Assembly (NCBI GenBank): GCA_947473125.1
Contig: CANJDH010000017.1
Coordinates: 1-62,796 of the forward strand
Direction: 5' to 3'
Length of the DNA: 62,796 nucleotides
Source: Burkholderiales bacterium
GTDB taxonomy: Bacteria; Pseudomonadota; Gammaproteobacteria; Burkholderiales; JAEUOS01
The notes below the pieces were generated by a model. That model was not told the DNA's origin and searched no databases. It was given only the letters and a program-made list of their open reading frames with translations. A program made the position numbers and the translations under genes. Shown piece by piece: positions 17,778-27,900 of the stretch. Position 1 is the stretch's first letter; each line of letters opens with the position of its first letter.

Positions 17778-18598
17778 GGCGTGGCGGCTGGGGATGCCGG
17801 GTGCAAAGGCTCGGAGTAAAGAGCCGTGCTGGCCAATACCTCGGCGCGCACCTGTTCGGTGAGTTCAGCTTTCAATTTGACGAACTCGGCTGAGGTCTTG
17901 ATCCGGTAATGGCGTGGGTGTGCGAACGGCACTGCAGATTCAAATTTGATGCGGCCGGGGCGTGCGCTCATCACCATCACGCGGTTGCCCATGAACACTG
18001 CTTCGTCGATGTCGTGGGTGACGAACAGAACCGTCTTTCGCTCGGCTTCCCAGATCCCCAGTAGCAGTTCCTGCATCAGTTCGCGGGTCTGGTGGTCGAG
18101 GGCACCAAACGGTTCGTCCATCAACAGCATGCGCGGGCCATTGGCCAGGGCGCGTGCCAGCGCGGTGCGCTGCTGCATGCCGCCCGACAATTGCTTGGGG
18201 TAATGCTGCTCGAACCCGGAGAGGCCAACGCGCGCGATGAATGATTGCGCGATCTCGTGCTGCTGCGCCAGTGCCAGGCCGCGCTCGCGCAGGCCGAAGC
18301 AGACGTTGTCGCGCACGTTGAGCCAGGGGAATAGCGTATAGCTCTGGAACACCATGCCACGGTCCGCACCCGCGCCGCTCACCTGCGTGCCGTCGAGCAG
18401 TACCTCACCCGAGGTTGGTTGGTCGAGGCCCGCCACGATGCGCAGCAGCGTCGATTTGCCGCAACCCGACGGCCCCAGAATCGTGATGAAGTCGTTCTCG
18501 GCCGCGTCAAGGCTGGTGGCTTGGAGCGCCAGCGTGGCTGCGCCGCCGTTCTGCGACGCAAAACTGCGCGATACGCCACGGATGGACAGAATGTTCAT
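17774..18598 (-). CDS. ABC transporter ATPase, SsuB/TauB (nitrate-sulfonate-taurine) type
   Basis: 274 residues from the ATG at 18596-18598. Walker A GPSGCGKST, signature LSGGMQQR and Walker B LLMDEPFGALD are all present, with VTHDIDEAVFMGNRV following as in the SsuB/TauB/NrtD group. It powers import through the adjacent permease. Alternative starts at 18619 (ATG) and 18622 (GTG) add seven or eight residues; no start has a strong ribosome-binding site. It lies 57 bp downstream of the permease on the same strand, and its stop overlaps the convergent duplicated-domain gene. Confidence 0.9.
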   Translation of the reverse strand: MNILSIRGVSRSFASQNGGAATLALQATSLDAAENDFITILGPSGCGKSTLLRIVAGLDQPTSGEVLLDGTQVSGAGADRGMVFQSYTLFPWLNVRDNVCFGLRERGLALAQQHEIAQSFIARVGLSGFEQHYPKQLSGGMQQRTALARALANGPRMLLMDEPFGALDHQTRELMQELLLGIWEAERKTVLFVTHDIDEAVFMGNRVMVMSARPGRIKFESAVPFAHPRHYRIKTSAEFVKLKAELTEQVRAEVLASTALYSEPLHPASPAATP

Positions 18599-18655
18599 GA
18601 CTTGACGTGCGTCATCCATCACGCATTGACCATGCAGTTGTGGTGCGCTGGAGGC

Positions 18656-19435
18656 TCATTTTCCCAACTGGGCCCATGGATAGAGGCGCTGATTCATGCG
18701 TTTGAACGCAAAATCGAAAACCAGGCCGATCACGCCGATGACGACAATGCCGAAAATGATTTGGTCGGTGGCCAGCAGCGCCTGGCTGTCGGTGATCATG
18801 TGGCCGATGCCGCTTGAGGCGCCGATCAGTTCGGCAACGATGACGTAGGTCCAGGCCCAACCGAGCACCATGCGCAGTATCTCTGCAATTTCGGGCGCCG
18901 CACTGGGAATCAGCACGCGGCGCACGATGCCGCCATCACCACAGCCGAGCGTGTAGGCTGCTTCAACCAAATCACGGCGTGTGTTGCCCACCACCACGGC
19001 GATCATCAAGACCAGCTGAAAAAACGAGCCGATAAAAATCAGCGCCAGTTTTTGCACCTCACCAATCCCGGCCCAGAGGATCAGCAGCGGGATGAACGCC
19101 GAGGCCGGCAGGTAACGGGCGAACGATACAAACGGCTCGAACAAGGCTTCGACGGGTTTGTAGGCACCCATCAATACGCCGAGCGGAAGTGCCAGCACTG
19201 CCGCAATCGCAAAGCCGCCGAAGACGCGCCACATGGTGATACCGATGTCTTTGGCAAAGCCCATTTCGGTGAGCAAGCGCCAACCCGACTGCACCATCGT
19301 GATGGGATCTGCCAGAAAGGTTTTGGAGACAAAGCCGCCCAAGGTGGCAAGGGCCCACAAACCCGTGAACCCGACAAAAAAACTCACACCGAGCATGATC
19401 CGGCGCGTGGGTGCAACTGGTCTAAGAGGGGTCAT
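18656..19435 (-). CDS. ABC transporter permease, SsuC/TauC type
   Basis: 259 residues with about six membrane helices. The EAA-loop region VEAAYTLGCGDGGIVRRVLIPSA (conserved Ala/Gly pattern) and the C-terminal helix match the SsuC/TauC group rather than the double-length FbpB iron permeases. The open frame runs upstream to 19912 inside the iron-binding-protein gene, so the ATG at 19433-19435 was chosen by family length. TATACT on the minus strand (19462-19467) could be a -10 element in the 86-bp gap, suggesting separate transcription from the upstream gene. Confidence 0.9.
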   Translation of the reverse strand: MTPLRPVAPTRRIMLGVSFFVGFTGLWALATLGGFVSKTFLADPITMVQSGWRLLTEMGFAKDIGITMWRVFGGFAIAAVLALPLGVLMGAYKPVEALFEPFVSFARYLPASAFIPLLILWAGIGEVQKLALIFIGSFFQLVLMIAVVVGNTRRDLVEAAYTLGCGDGGIVRRVLIPSAAPEIAEILRMVLGWAWTYVIVAELIGASSGIGHMITDSQALLATDQIIFGIVVIGVIGLVFDFAFKRMNQRLYPWAQLGK

Positions 19436-19521
19436 GGCTAAGTAGCATGGACGGCGCGCAAGTATAGCGACTGCGTCGCGAACCGCCGCGCCCCGCTTGT
19501 GCAGGTCGCGTAGCCGTTCGC

Positions 19522-20559
19522 TTATTTCCAGCCCGCGCGGTCGACGATTCTTTGCGCGATCGGGGTATTTTTGCCGAAGATGCCGGGGCCGATGGTGTCG
19601 GCCTTGAACTTGCCGAGGCCTTCCAGCTCCGGATTCTTGATGACCGCAGTCTTGACCACCGGCCACTCGTTGTTGCCATTGGCGAAATAGCCTTGCGCTT
19701 CGTCGCCGGCCAGGTATTCGAGGAACTTGACTGCCGCTTCCTTGTTGGGGGCGTTCTTGAGCATGGCGCCTCCCGACACGTTGACATGGGTGCCGTAGCT
19801 CGACTGATTCGGCCAGATGAACCCGATCTTCCTGACGATCTCGATGTCTTCGGGTTTGGTCGACTTGACGATGCGTACCCAGTAGTAGGTGTTGGTCAGT
19901 GCCACGCCGCATTCGCCGCTGGCGACCGCCTTGATCTGGTCGGAGTCACCGCCCGCCGGCTTGCGCGCGAAGTTCCCCACGACGCCTTTGGCCCACTGCT
20001 CGGCCTTGGCCTCGCCATCGTGTTCGGCTACTGCGGCGACCAGCGACAGCATGTAGGGGTGCGAGCCGGAGCGGGTGCAGACTTTGCCCCTGAGTTTCGG
20101 GTCGGCCAGCGCTTCGTAACTGGAGGCGTCTTCCCGTTTCACGGAGACCTTGTTGTAGACGATCACGCGGGCCCGTGTCGAAAAGCCGAACCAGTTGCCA
20201 TCCTTGTCGCGCAGCTCCGCGGGAATGCGCGATTCGAGCAGGGCCGATTTCACCGGCGCGTACAGGCCCATCTGCTGCGCGTTCCAGATGCGTGCCGCGT
20301 CGACCAGCAACAGCACATCGGCAGGGCTGTTGGCGCCTTCGCTGCGAATCCGCTCGATGATCTGGTCGTCACCGGCTTCGATGCGGTTGATGCGAATACC
20401 GGTGGCCTTGGTGAAGTTGGCGTACAAGGCCTCGTCGGTCTGGTAATGGCGCGCGGAGTAGAGGTTGAGCACCTTGTTGTCTTGGGCAACTGCCGGCAGG
20501 GAGGCGAACAGTGTTGTGGAGACGACTCCCGCGAGCAATGCAAATTTGATGGAATGCAT
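19522..20559 (-). CDS. Fe(3+) ABC transporter substrate-binding protein (FutA/FbpA-like)
   Basis: 345 residues with a Sec signal peptide ending near AVAQ. The start of the mature protein, NLYSARHYQTD, and the later tyrosine pair in NTYYW are the family pattern for ferric-iron-binding proteins, where His/Tyr residues ligate iron. It would deliver Fe(3+) from the periplasm to an FbpBC-type importer, but the downstream transporter genes are SsuCB-type. The ATG at 20557-20559 has AAGGTG upstream. Two Fur-box-like sites lie about 40-100 bp upstream. Confidence 0.92.
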   Translation of the reverse strand: MHSIKFALLAGVVSTTLFASLPAVAQDNKVLNLYSARHYQTDEALYANFTKATGIRINRIEAGDDQIIERIRSEGANSPADVLLLVDAARIWNAQQMGLYAPVKSALLESRIPAELRDKDGNWFGFSTRARVIVYNKVSVKREDASSYEALADPKLRGKVCTRSGSHPYMLSLVAAVAEHDGEAKAEQWAKGVVGNFARKPAGGDSDQIKAVASGECGVALTNTYYWVRIVKSTKPEDIEIVRKIGFIWPNQSSYGTHVNVSGGAMLKNAPNKEAAVKFLEYLAGDEAQGYFANGNNEWPVVKTAVIKNPELEGLGKFKADTIGPGIFGKNTPIAQRIVDRAGWK

Positions 20560-20598
20560 GACTGGACACCTTAACGTGAAGAGCAGAACAAAAGAGAA

Positions 20599-20656
20599 TT
20601 GATGCGAATTATTCTCATTTGTGGGGTGTTTGTCAACAAGAATAATTCTCAATTGA
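20599..20656 (-). promoter_or_regulatory. Two Fur-box-like sites upstream of the iron-binding protein
   Basis: On the minus strand the sequences AATGAGAATAATTCGC (near 20604-20620) and ATTGAGAATTATTCTT (near 20638-20654) match 12 and 11 of 16 positions of the core AATGATAATCATTATC of the Fur consensus, counted by eye. This AT-rich patch stands out in GC-rich DNA and lies between the divergent iron-binding-protein and amidase genes. Repression by Fe-Fur is the natural inference. Confidence 0.75.
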
Positions 20657-20786
20657 AAGTGAAAGAATGTTGCGCAGCAGGGGCCATGGGTGGCGAATTC
20701 TCGCCAAGTGAACCTGAATCATTGCGTGAACGCTCCGGCGAAGTGACAATGCGTCGCGCCCCAACCCTCTTTTGAAAACCTCCAAC

Positions 20787-22199
20787 ATGTCTGAAGATCT
20801 TTGTTTTTTGTCCGCGACGGTTCTTGCCGCCAAAATCCGGCGCAAGGAAATGTCGTCCCTTGAAGTGATGCAGGCGCACCTTGCCCAAATCGCGCGCGTC
20901 AATGCCAAGGTCAATGCACTGGTCACCATCGACGCCGAAGGTGCGCTGGCCAAGGCCAGGGCTGCAGATGCGAAGCAGGCCAAGGGTGAGACCCTCGGGC
21001 CCTTGCATGGGTTGCCGATTGCGCACAAGGATTTGTTTGCCACAAAGGGCATGCGCACGACCATGGGTTCGCCCATTTTCAAAGACCAGGTGCCCGATCA
21101 CAGCATGCTGGTCGTGGACCGTTCCTGGGACGCCGGCGCGATCTGTGTCGGCAAAACCAATACGCCGGAATTTGGCGCCGGATCACAAACTTTCAATGCG
21201 GTGTTTGGCGCGACAAAAAACCCTTATGACCTCACCAAAACCTGCGGCGGCTCTTCCGGCGGCGCCGGGGTGGTGCTGGCCACAGGCATGCTGCCATTGG
21301 CCGATGGCAGCGACCTCGGCGCGTCATTGCGCAACCCGGGCAATTTTTGCAACGTGGTCGGGTTGCGCACGTCGCCAGGTCGCGTGCCGGCCTATCCGAA
21401 CAAGCATCTGTGGGACACCCTAAGCGTTGAGGGTCCGATGGCGCGAACGGTTGAAGATGCAGCGCTGCTGCTGTCGGTGCAGGCCGGACCGGACGATCGC
21501 GTGCCGATTTCCCTGATGGAACCGGGCGCCGCGTTTCGCGCTCCCTTGGGGCGCGACTTCAAGGGCGTTCGCGTGGGCTTTTCGCCATCGCTTGGTGGTC
21601 AGGTGCCGGTCGACAAACGCGTGGCCAAGATCATCGAAGCGCAGGACAAGGTGTTCGCGGGCTTGGGCTGCGTGCTCGACGATGCAGTGCCTGATTTTTC
21701 GGGTGCGCACGAAGTGTTTCTTACCCTGCGTGCCCACCTGTTTGAACTCAAAAACGGCATTTATCTCGATCAGCATCGTGACAAGCTCAAGGAAACGGTG
21801 ATCTGGAACATCGAAGCCGGCCGCAAGTTGTCGTGTGCCGATGTGGCGCGCGCCGATCTGGAGCGTTCGCGCATCTACTCCCGGGTTGCGGCGTTCTTTG
21901 AAACCCACGAGTATCTGGTAACGGTCGTCAATCAGGTGCCGCCGTTCCCGATCGAGCAGGAATATGTGGACGAGATCAATGGCGAAAAGCTCGCCACCTA
22001 TCTCGACTGGATGAAGAGCTGCTACTACATCACCATCACCGGCCACCCGGCGATTTCTGTGCCGGCCGGCTTTACCGATGACGGCTTGCCGGTTGGCATC
22101 CAGATCGTCGGGCGTCGCAACGCCGATTTCGCCGTGCTGCAACTGGCGCATGCATTCGAGCAGGCTACCAGGGTCGGGGAGAGACGGCCGCCGGTGTAA
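20787..22199 (+). CDS. Amidase (amidase-signature family)
   Basis: 470 residues. The Ser-cisSer-Lys machinery is visible: Lys81 in IAHKDLF, GGSSGG at 154-159, and the nucleophile Ser180 in GSDLGAS (usual form GSDxGGS). It hydrolyses an amide, releasing ammonia or an amine; the substrate cannot be read. The open frame starts at a TTG at 20772, but the ATG at 20787 (MSEDLCFLSA) is preferred. It is divergent from the iron-binding-protein gene and is followed 2 bp later by the TSUP permease, so the pair may take up and hydrolyse, or export the product of, one compound. Confidence 0.93.
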   Translation: MSEDLCFLSATVLAAKIRRKEMSSLEVMQAHLAQIARVNAKVNALVTIDAEGALAKARAADAKQAKGETLGPLHGLPIAHKDLFATKGMRTTMGSPIFKDQVPDHSMLVVDRSWDAGAICVGKTNTPEFGAGSQTFNAVFGATKNPYDLTKTCGGSSGGAGVVLATGMLPLADGSDLGASLRNPGNFCNVVGLRTSPGRVPAYPNKHLWDTLSVEGPMARTVEDAALLLSVQAGPDDRVPISLMEPGAAFRAPLGRDFKGVRVGFSPSLGGQVPVDKRVAKIIEAQDKVFAGLGCVLDDAVPDFSGAHEVFLTLRAHLFELKNGIYLDQHRDKLKETVIWNIEAGRKLSCADVARADLERSRIYSRVAAFFETHEYLVTVVNQVPPFPIEQEYVDEINGEKLATYLDWMKSCYYITITGHPAISVPAGFTDDGLPVGIQIVGRRNADFAVLQLAHAFEQATRVGERRPPV

Positions 22200-22201
22200 G
22201 C

Positions 22202-22969
22202 GTGCCGTTTGGTCTGAATCTGCCCGTCGACGCCGGGCTTTTGTTCGTCGTCGCGGTCTGTTGCGCCGGCGCGCTGGTGTCGGGAGCGATCGGCTTTGGC
22301 TTTCCTTTGCTGGCGATGCCCTTGCTCACGATGCTCCATGACACCCGTACGGCAATCGTCATTTCCATGCCGATCACCTGCCTGATGGTGGCCTGGTTGT
22401 CTTTCACCGGGCCTGGGCTGGGCGCAACGCTGCGGCACTATTGGTACATGCCGGTGGCGGTCGCGGCGGGCAATGTCCTGGCCGGCGGCTTGCTGCGTGA
22501 TGTCAGCTCGCACTGGTTGCAGATTGCGCTGGGCATCATGATTGTCTGTTACCTCGGTTTCGAACGACTGCCGGTGCAGCGCTGGCAGTGCCCGCAGGGT
22601 TGGCAGGCCGGCATCGGCGCTGTGGTCGGCCTTGCTGCGGGGCTCAGCGAGGCTGCGGTCAATGTGTCGGTGGTGCCCCTGTTGCTGTACGCGCGCTGGC
22701 TCAGGCTGGAGCGTGATGACCTGGTGCGCTTCCTCAATGTGTGCTTCATCGCCGGGCGCCTGGCGCAATTTGCCACTTACTGGGGCAGTCCGCTGGATCA
22801 CGGCTTTGCGTGGCAAACCGGAATGATCGTATTGCTGCCCTCGTTTGCGCTGATGCTGGTTGGCGTGCGCTTGCGGCGCCGCCTGAATCCGGTGCAGTAT
22901 CTACTCGGTATCAAGGCGCTGCTGCTGGTGATGGCCGCGGGATTGATGATTCACGCCTTGGCCACATAG
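22202..22969 (+). CDS. TSUP (TauE/SafE) family membrane transporter
   Basis: 255 residues from a GTG start 2 bp after the amidase stop. Around eight hydrophobic helices are visible, and the N-terminal GALVSGAIGFGFPLLAMPLL is typical of TauE/SafE proteins, which move sulfite, sulfoacetate or other small organic anions. Tight spacing implies co-transcription with the amidase. Its last 19 bases overlap the tail of the opposite-strand ilvE pseudogene. Confidence 0.9.
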   Translation: MPFGLNLPVDAGLLFVVAVCCAGALVSGAIGFGFPLLAMPLLTMLHDTRTAIVISMPITCLMVAWLSFTGPGLGATLRHYWYMPVAVAAGNVLAGGLLRDVSSHWLQIALGIMIVCYLGFERLPVQRWQCPQGWQAGIGAVVGLAAGLSEAAVNVSVVPLLLYARWLRLERDDLVRFLNVCFIAGRLAQFATYWGSPLDHGFAWQTGMIVLLPSFALMLVGVRLRRRLNPVQYLLGIKALLLVMAAGLMIHALAT

Positions 22970-23400
22970 GTCAGCCACGCCGCGTGCGCGGGATCGTTGC
23001 CGCCTACGCAATCGAAAAAACTTCTCTGGAGCGCGCGGGTCACCGGGCCAGGCATTCCGGGGTGCCCCCATTTTCTCCGCTCCCAGAAATGCCAACGGCC
23101 GGATGTAGCCGCTGGCAAGTTGATGCGCGCGCACGACCTCGATTTGTCCCGCCTCCAATGCGCTTTGGGTGAAAGGTAGAGCGATCCCGAGGATATGGGC
23201 CGATTGCATCAGGCGCTTTGTGTGGTCGCCGAGCCGGAAAATTGCCGGGCCGGGCCGCGCGGCGTGGCGTAGGCCCGCAGGCCTTCGAATGCGCCTAGGC
23301 CATAGTGCAAGGTGTGCGTGAGAACGTGGGTTGCCGCGCTGCGCCAGGGTTTGAGGGCGCCGTCAAACCAGATCCATCCCTCGCGTTGGTGCATGGACAT
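22951..23400 (-). pseudogene. ilvE: Branched-chain aminotransferase (ilvE) remnant with internal deletion and frameshift
   Basis: The ATG at 23398-23400 has a good ribosome-binding site (AAAGGA) and encodes an IlvE start ([24 protein letters not shown]). At 23247-23256 the sequence GGGCC is tandemly doubled; removing one copy restores the frame into [12 protein letters not shown], then MQSAHILG and RPLAFLGAEKMG. At about 23065 the sequence jumps to a second out-of-frame piece, GMPGPVTRALQ, FFDCVGGNDP and AHAAWLT, which is the C-terminal end of the same family, with a stop at 22951-22953. About half the protein, including the region holding the PLP lysine, is missing, so no active enzyme can be made. 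Confidence 0.88.
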
Positions 23401-23642
23401 TGCGCATCCTTTCGGGAATAGACAATCTAAGTTGGGGGTAATCGGGAGCGCGGGTCGTGCGCCGGGGAAAGCCGGTCGTGGACTGGGGAGCGGCGGATCG
23501 CGCGGGGTGTGGCGCGTCAGGAGCCATGCTGCGCCCCTTGAAGCGGGCAATCAAACGAAAGATACGGCCTATTCGGGTGAAAATGATTCAAGCGAGACGA
23601 ACGCGGTAGACTAGGGACGCTCGCTGATATGAACCCCCGCCC

Positions 23643-24899
23643 GTGCTGTCTCCTCCTTCCGCACCACCGAACCCGACCCGTACTGCACTGACCGTTCTCG
23701 GGCTGTGCCTGCTGCTCAATCTTATCGGACGCGGCACGGCCGACAGTTATGTGGTGTTCCTGTTGCCGCTTGAACAGGACCTTGGCTGGAGTCGTTCGCA
23801 AATGACCGGCGTCTACTCGGTCTATTTGCTGGTCAACGGCCTGACGGCGCCGCTTGTCGGTTTCTTGTTCGATCGCATCGGGCCGCGGCTGGTGTATGGA
23901 TTTGGCATGGCAGCGCTGGGCCTGTCATATCTTTTGGCGGCGCAAGTGCAGAGCGTGTTCCAGTTTTACGCCACGGTTGGTGCCAGTACCGGCTTTGCGG
24001 TGGCCGCGCTGGGCATGGTGCCGTCGTCGAGTATGATCGCGCGCTGGTTTCGCGAGCGTTTGTCGACGGCCATTTCCGTGGCGTTCGCCGGCTTGGGTCT
24101 CGGGGCGTTATTGATTGTGCCGGGCGCGCAATACCTGATTGGGCACTACGGTTGGCGCGAGGCGTACCACATCATCGGCATTGTTCTGCTGTGCCTGGTG
24201 CCCCCGATCCTTGCATTGCCCTGGAAAACCTTTCTGGCCGGTCACCCGGAATACCGTGACGTTCGCAAGGCCACAACCGCAAGCGGCGAGGAATGGACTG
24301 TCGGTCGCGCGATGCGCTCGCGCAATTTTTGGGGGCTTGTGTGGGTGTTTGCGTTTACTTCCGTTGGGATGTACTCGGTGACCGTGCAAATCGTGGTCTA
24401 CCTTGTCGAGCAAGGTTTCCCTGCACTGCTGGCGGCGACGGCATTTGGTACAGCCTCGATGCTCTCGGTGTTCGGTATCGTCGGCACCGGAACCATTGCG
24501 GATCGACTCGGACCGCGCCGCACCGTGACCGTTACCTATGTGGGCTCCATCATCGGCATTCTCTTTCTGTTTGCGATTTCCTGGTATCCGGTGCAGGGGC
24601 TGTTGCTCGGCTACATCATCGCGTTCGGGTTATGCCAGGGCGCGCGTGGACCGATCATTTCATCCATGTCGACGCGCATGTTTGCAGGTAATCACGTGGC
24701 CAGCATTTACGGCGTGATCTATGCCTGCAATGCTTTCGGCGCCGGACTGGGCGCCTTTCTTGGCGGCGTGCTCCACGATCTTACCGGCAGCTACCGACCC
24801 GGATTCATCTTCTCGGTCTGCATCCTCATCATCGCCGGCCTGCCGTTCTGGCTGCTTCCGTCCATGCGCGACTTTCACTTGCCACGGGGGCAGGTGTAG
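23643..24899 (+). CDS. MFS transporter (monocarboxylate/oxalate-formate-like)
   Basis: 418 residues with twelve predicted helices in two halves. The loop between helices 2 and 3 reads GFLFDRIGPRLV, matching the MFS D-R-x-G motif, and the second half repeats it as GTIADRLGPRRT. The profile is that of the monocarboxylate/oxalate-formate group of proton symporters or antiporters. The frame begins at a GTG at 23643 with no obvious ribosome-binding site, so the exact start is uncertain. The 240 bp upstream, to the ilvE remnant, hold no convincing gene. Confidence 0.9.
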   Translation: MLSPPSAPPNPTRTALTVLGLCLLLNLIGRGTADSYVVFLLPLEQDLGWSRSQMTGVYSVYLLVNGLTAPLVGFLFDRIGPRLVYGFGMAALGLSYLLAAQVQSVFQFYATVGASTGFAVAALGMVPSSSMIARWFRERLSTAISVAFAGLGLGALLIVPGAQYLIGHYGWREAYHIIGIVLLCLVPPILALPWKTFLAGHPEYRDVRKATTASGEEWTVGRAMRSRNFWGLVWVFAFTSVGMYSVTVQIVVYLVEQGFPALLAATAFGTASMLSVFGIVGTGTIADRLGPRRTVTVTYVGSIIGILFLFAISWYPVQGLLLGYIIAFGLCQGARGPIISSMSTRMFAGNHVASIYGVIYACNAFGAGLGAFLGGVLHDLTGSYRPGFIFSVCILIIAGLPFWLLPSMRDFHLPRGQV

Positions 24900-24947
24900 C
24901 ATTCGTTTCAAGGTAATACGCGTTGACTGGTACAGTACTGCGCAAGA

Positions 24948-27900
24948 GTGCTGGAGCGAGCAAGCACCACGACCATGCGAGAAAGCAAACGCCATAAGCC
25001 GTTGGAGCCGGACGTCGCCGCAACGCGCGCGCGCGGAGCATTGCGACGCACCGACGACCAGGCATTGGAAACCCTGCGCGTTGCATTCGACACGGCGCGC
25101 GAAGGCATTCTGGTATGCGATGCAGCCGACCGTGTCGTTTTCTCAAATCAGGCCTATCTGAAATTTGCACGTATCCCCATCGAACCGGGGATGGCGTTTG
25201 AAGCGGTATTGCGGCAGCGGCTTGCGGCAGGCGACTTTCCCCACGCCCTGGGCCGCGAAGACGATTGGCTACGCGAACGCATGGCGGAGCGCCGCTCTCC
25301 CGCCAACGGAATCGAGATGCAAGCCGGTACCGGATGGCTGCATGTGAGCGACCAGCGCACGGCCGATGGCGGCACACTGACATTTGTCGTCGACATCAGT
25401 GAGCGCAAGGCTGCCGAAATGGCCCTGACCAGAAGTGAGGCACGTTTTCGCGTACTGGCCGAACTCTCCAGCGACTGGTTTTGGGAGCAGGACACCGAAT
25501 TCCGTTTTACCTCGATTTCCACGCGGGGGGCGCGCCACCGCTCCCTTGAGGCCGCCTCATTGGGCAAGGCGCGTTGGGACTTGCCTGGCTTGTCCCCGCT
25601 CGCGGGCGATTGGCGGGCGCATCGCGCAGCGCTCGAGGCTCACCAAACCTTTGATGACTTTGTCGTGCGTCGAGTGGCGCCGCACGGTGAAGTCACCTAT
25701 CTCCAGTCCAGCGGCACGCCGGTTTTTGGTGAACATGGCCGCTTCGCCGGATATCACGGTTTGACCCGGGACGTTACCGAAAAAGTGCGCGCCGAGCAGG
25801 ATGCACTGGCAGCTAGTGCACGCCTGCGAGACGGACTCGAGTACCTGGGCGAAATGATTGTTCTGACCGATGCGGACGACCGCATCGTCCTTGCCAACCA
25901 GCGGTTTCTGGAGTTCAACGCGCCGGTGGCCGAATTTGCCAAACCGGGCTGTTTCTATGCCGACCACCTCAGGGCAGGCATCAGGCTCGGGTTGTTCCCG
26001 GATGCCGTGGGCCGCGAGCAAGCCTGGCTGGCCGAGCGGATTGCCTTGCGGCACCAGCCGAGTGGTCCGGTCGAACGACGACGCCAGGACGGGCGCTGGC
26101 TGCTGGTGGATGATCAACGCCTGCCGGACGGCGGCATCGTGAGCTATGGCGTCGAGATCACGGACCGCAAGCGCGCTGAAGAGAGCGCTCAGGCGGCGCG
26201 CCGACAACTGGGTCTGGCGTTGGAGTTTGCGCGTGCGACAGTCTGGGATTTCGATCTTGTCGACGACGTCCTGACGATAGCGGAGGGCTGGAAGGAATTG
26301 TCGACCGGGCCCTCTGGCGAGCGCAGCGTGACCCGCGCGGCAATGATCAACCTGATCCACCCTGATGAGAGGGCGAAAACACTGACGACCTTTGTCGATG
26401 CGTTAAAGGGCAGGACGTCAATTTACGCGGCAGAGTATCGCGTCAAGACCCTCGGAGGCAAGTGGCTCTGGATACTGTCGCGCGGGCAGGTCAGCCAACG
26501 CGATGCCAGCGGCAGGGCGCTGCGCATGGTGGGAATCAACATCGACATTACCGAACGCAAGCTTGCCGAAGAAGAAGTCCAGGCGATCCGTACCAAACTC
26601 CGGCTGGCACTCGATTTCTCCAAAGTGGCGTTGTGGGACTATGACGTGGAACACGACCGTGTGAGTTTCACGGAGGGACACCGTGATTTGATAGTCGGTC
26701 GGCATGACAAAGAGATGATCAACCGACGCGAACTGGCGATGTCAATCCACCCGGATGATCTTGCCGATGCCATTCCCCGCTACACGGCGGCCCTGAAGGG
26801 CGACGTGCAGCAGTATGTCGCCGAGTACCGACATCGCAGCAGTGGCGGCACCTGGACCTGGGTCCACTCGCGTGGGCAGGTCAGCGAGCGCGGGACGGAC
26901 GGGCGCGCATTGCGCATGATGGGCGTCAATATCGATATTACCGAGCGCAAGGCGGCGGAAGCCGAGTTGCGGGCAAGCGAGCAGCGCTTCAAGAGCCTGG
27001 TGGCTCTCTCCAGCGACATCTTCTGGGAGACTGACGCAAACCATCGGTTCACCTCATTGCAGTCTGGCGAATCGTCACGCATAAAGTTTCAAGCCACGTC
27101 CGAACTGGGAACGGCGCGTTGGGACATCCCTTACACCTCACCTGATGAGGCGGCGTGGTTGCGCCATCGTGCGCAAATGGATGCACATGAGGTATTTCTG
27201 GGTTTCGAACTGGGTCGCCCGATTGAGGACGGAAAACAGCGATTTACGTCCGTGTCTGGAGAACCGGTGTTCGATGAAAACGGAGCGTTTGTCGGGTATC
27301 GCGGGGTTTCCAGGGACATCACTGCACGCAAATCGGCCGAGCTGGCCCTGCGTAGCACCAACGCGGATCTCGAACAACGTATCGCCGAGCGAACTTCCGC
27401 CCTCAAAACGGCGTACCGGGAGCTCGAGTCATTTTCGTATTCGGTCTCGCACGACTTGCGCGCGCCGCTGCGTTCGATATCCGGGTATGCCGGGTTATTG
27501 CGCGAAGATGATGGCGAGCGGCTCAGCGAGGAGGGGCGCGGACACCTTGCGATCATCGACGAAAGCGCGCGCCACATGGGGCGGCTGATCGATGCACTGC
27601 TGTCGTTGGCACAAACTTCGCGGCAGGCACTGCAGCGCGAATCGGTGGATCTGGGGGGCATTGCGCGCCTGGTAGCGAAGGAGTTGGCCGGCCAGTTTCC
27701 GCACGCCACGTTGACGATAGCTACGTTGCCACCGATTGAAGGCGATGCCACATTGCTGCGCCAGGTGTTTACCAACCTGATTGGGAACGCATTGAAGTAT
27801 TCGGCGAAGGCGAATCCGCAAACCGTCGAAGTGGGTACGTGGTCTAACGGCGACGAAAGGGTCTTCTTTGTGCGCGATAACGGCGTTGGATTTGACATGG

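Noticed and set aside
19436-19912. 418-residue permease starting at 19912
   Set aside because: The first 160 codons lie in another frame of the iron-binding-protein gene; permease sequence begins only at 19435.
20781-20800. TTG start of the amidase at 20772
   Set aside because: The ATG at 20787 gives a normal amidase N-terminus without a rare start codon.
23526-23609. Short basic ORF of 27 codons ([12 protein letters not shown]...) upstream of the MFS gene
   Set aside because: The GGAG lies only two bases from the ATG, too close for normal initiation, and the ORF is very short with no homology I recognise.
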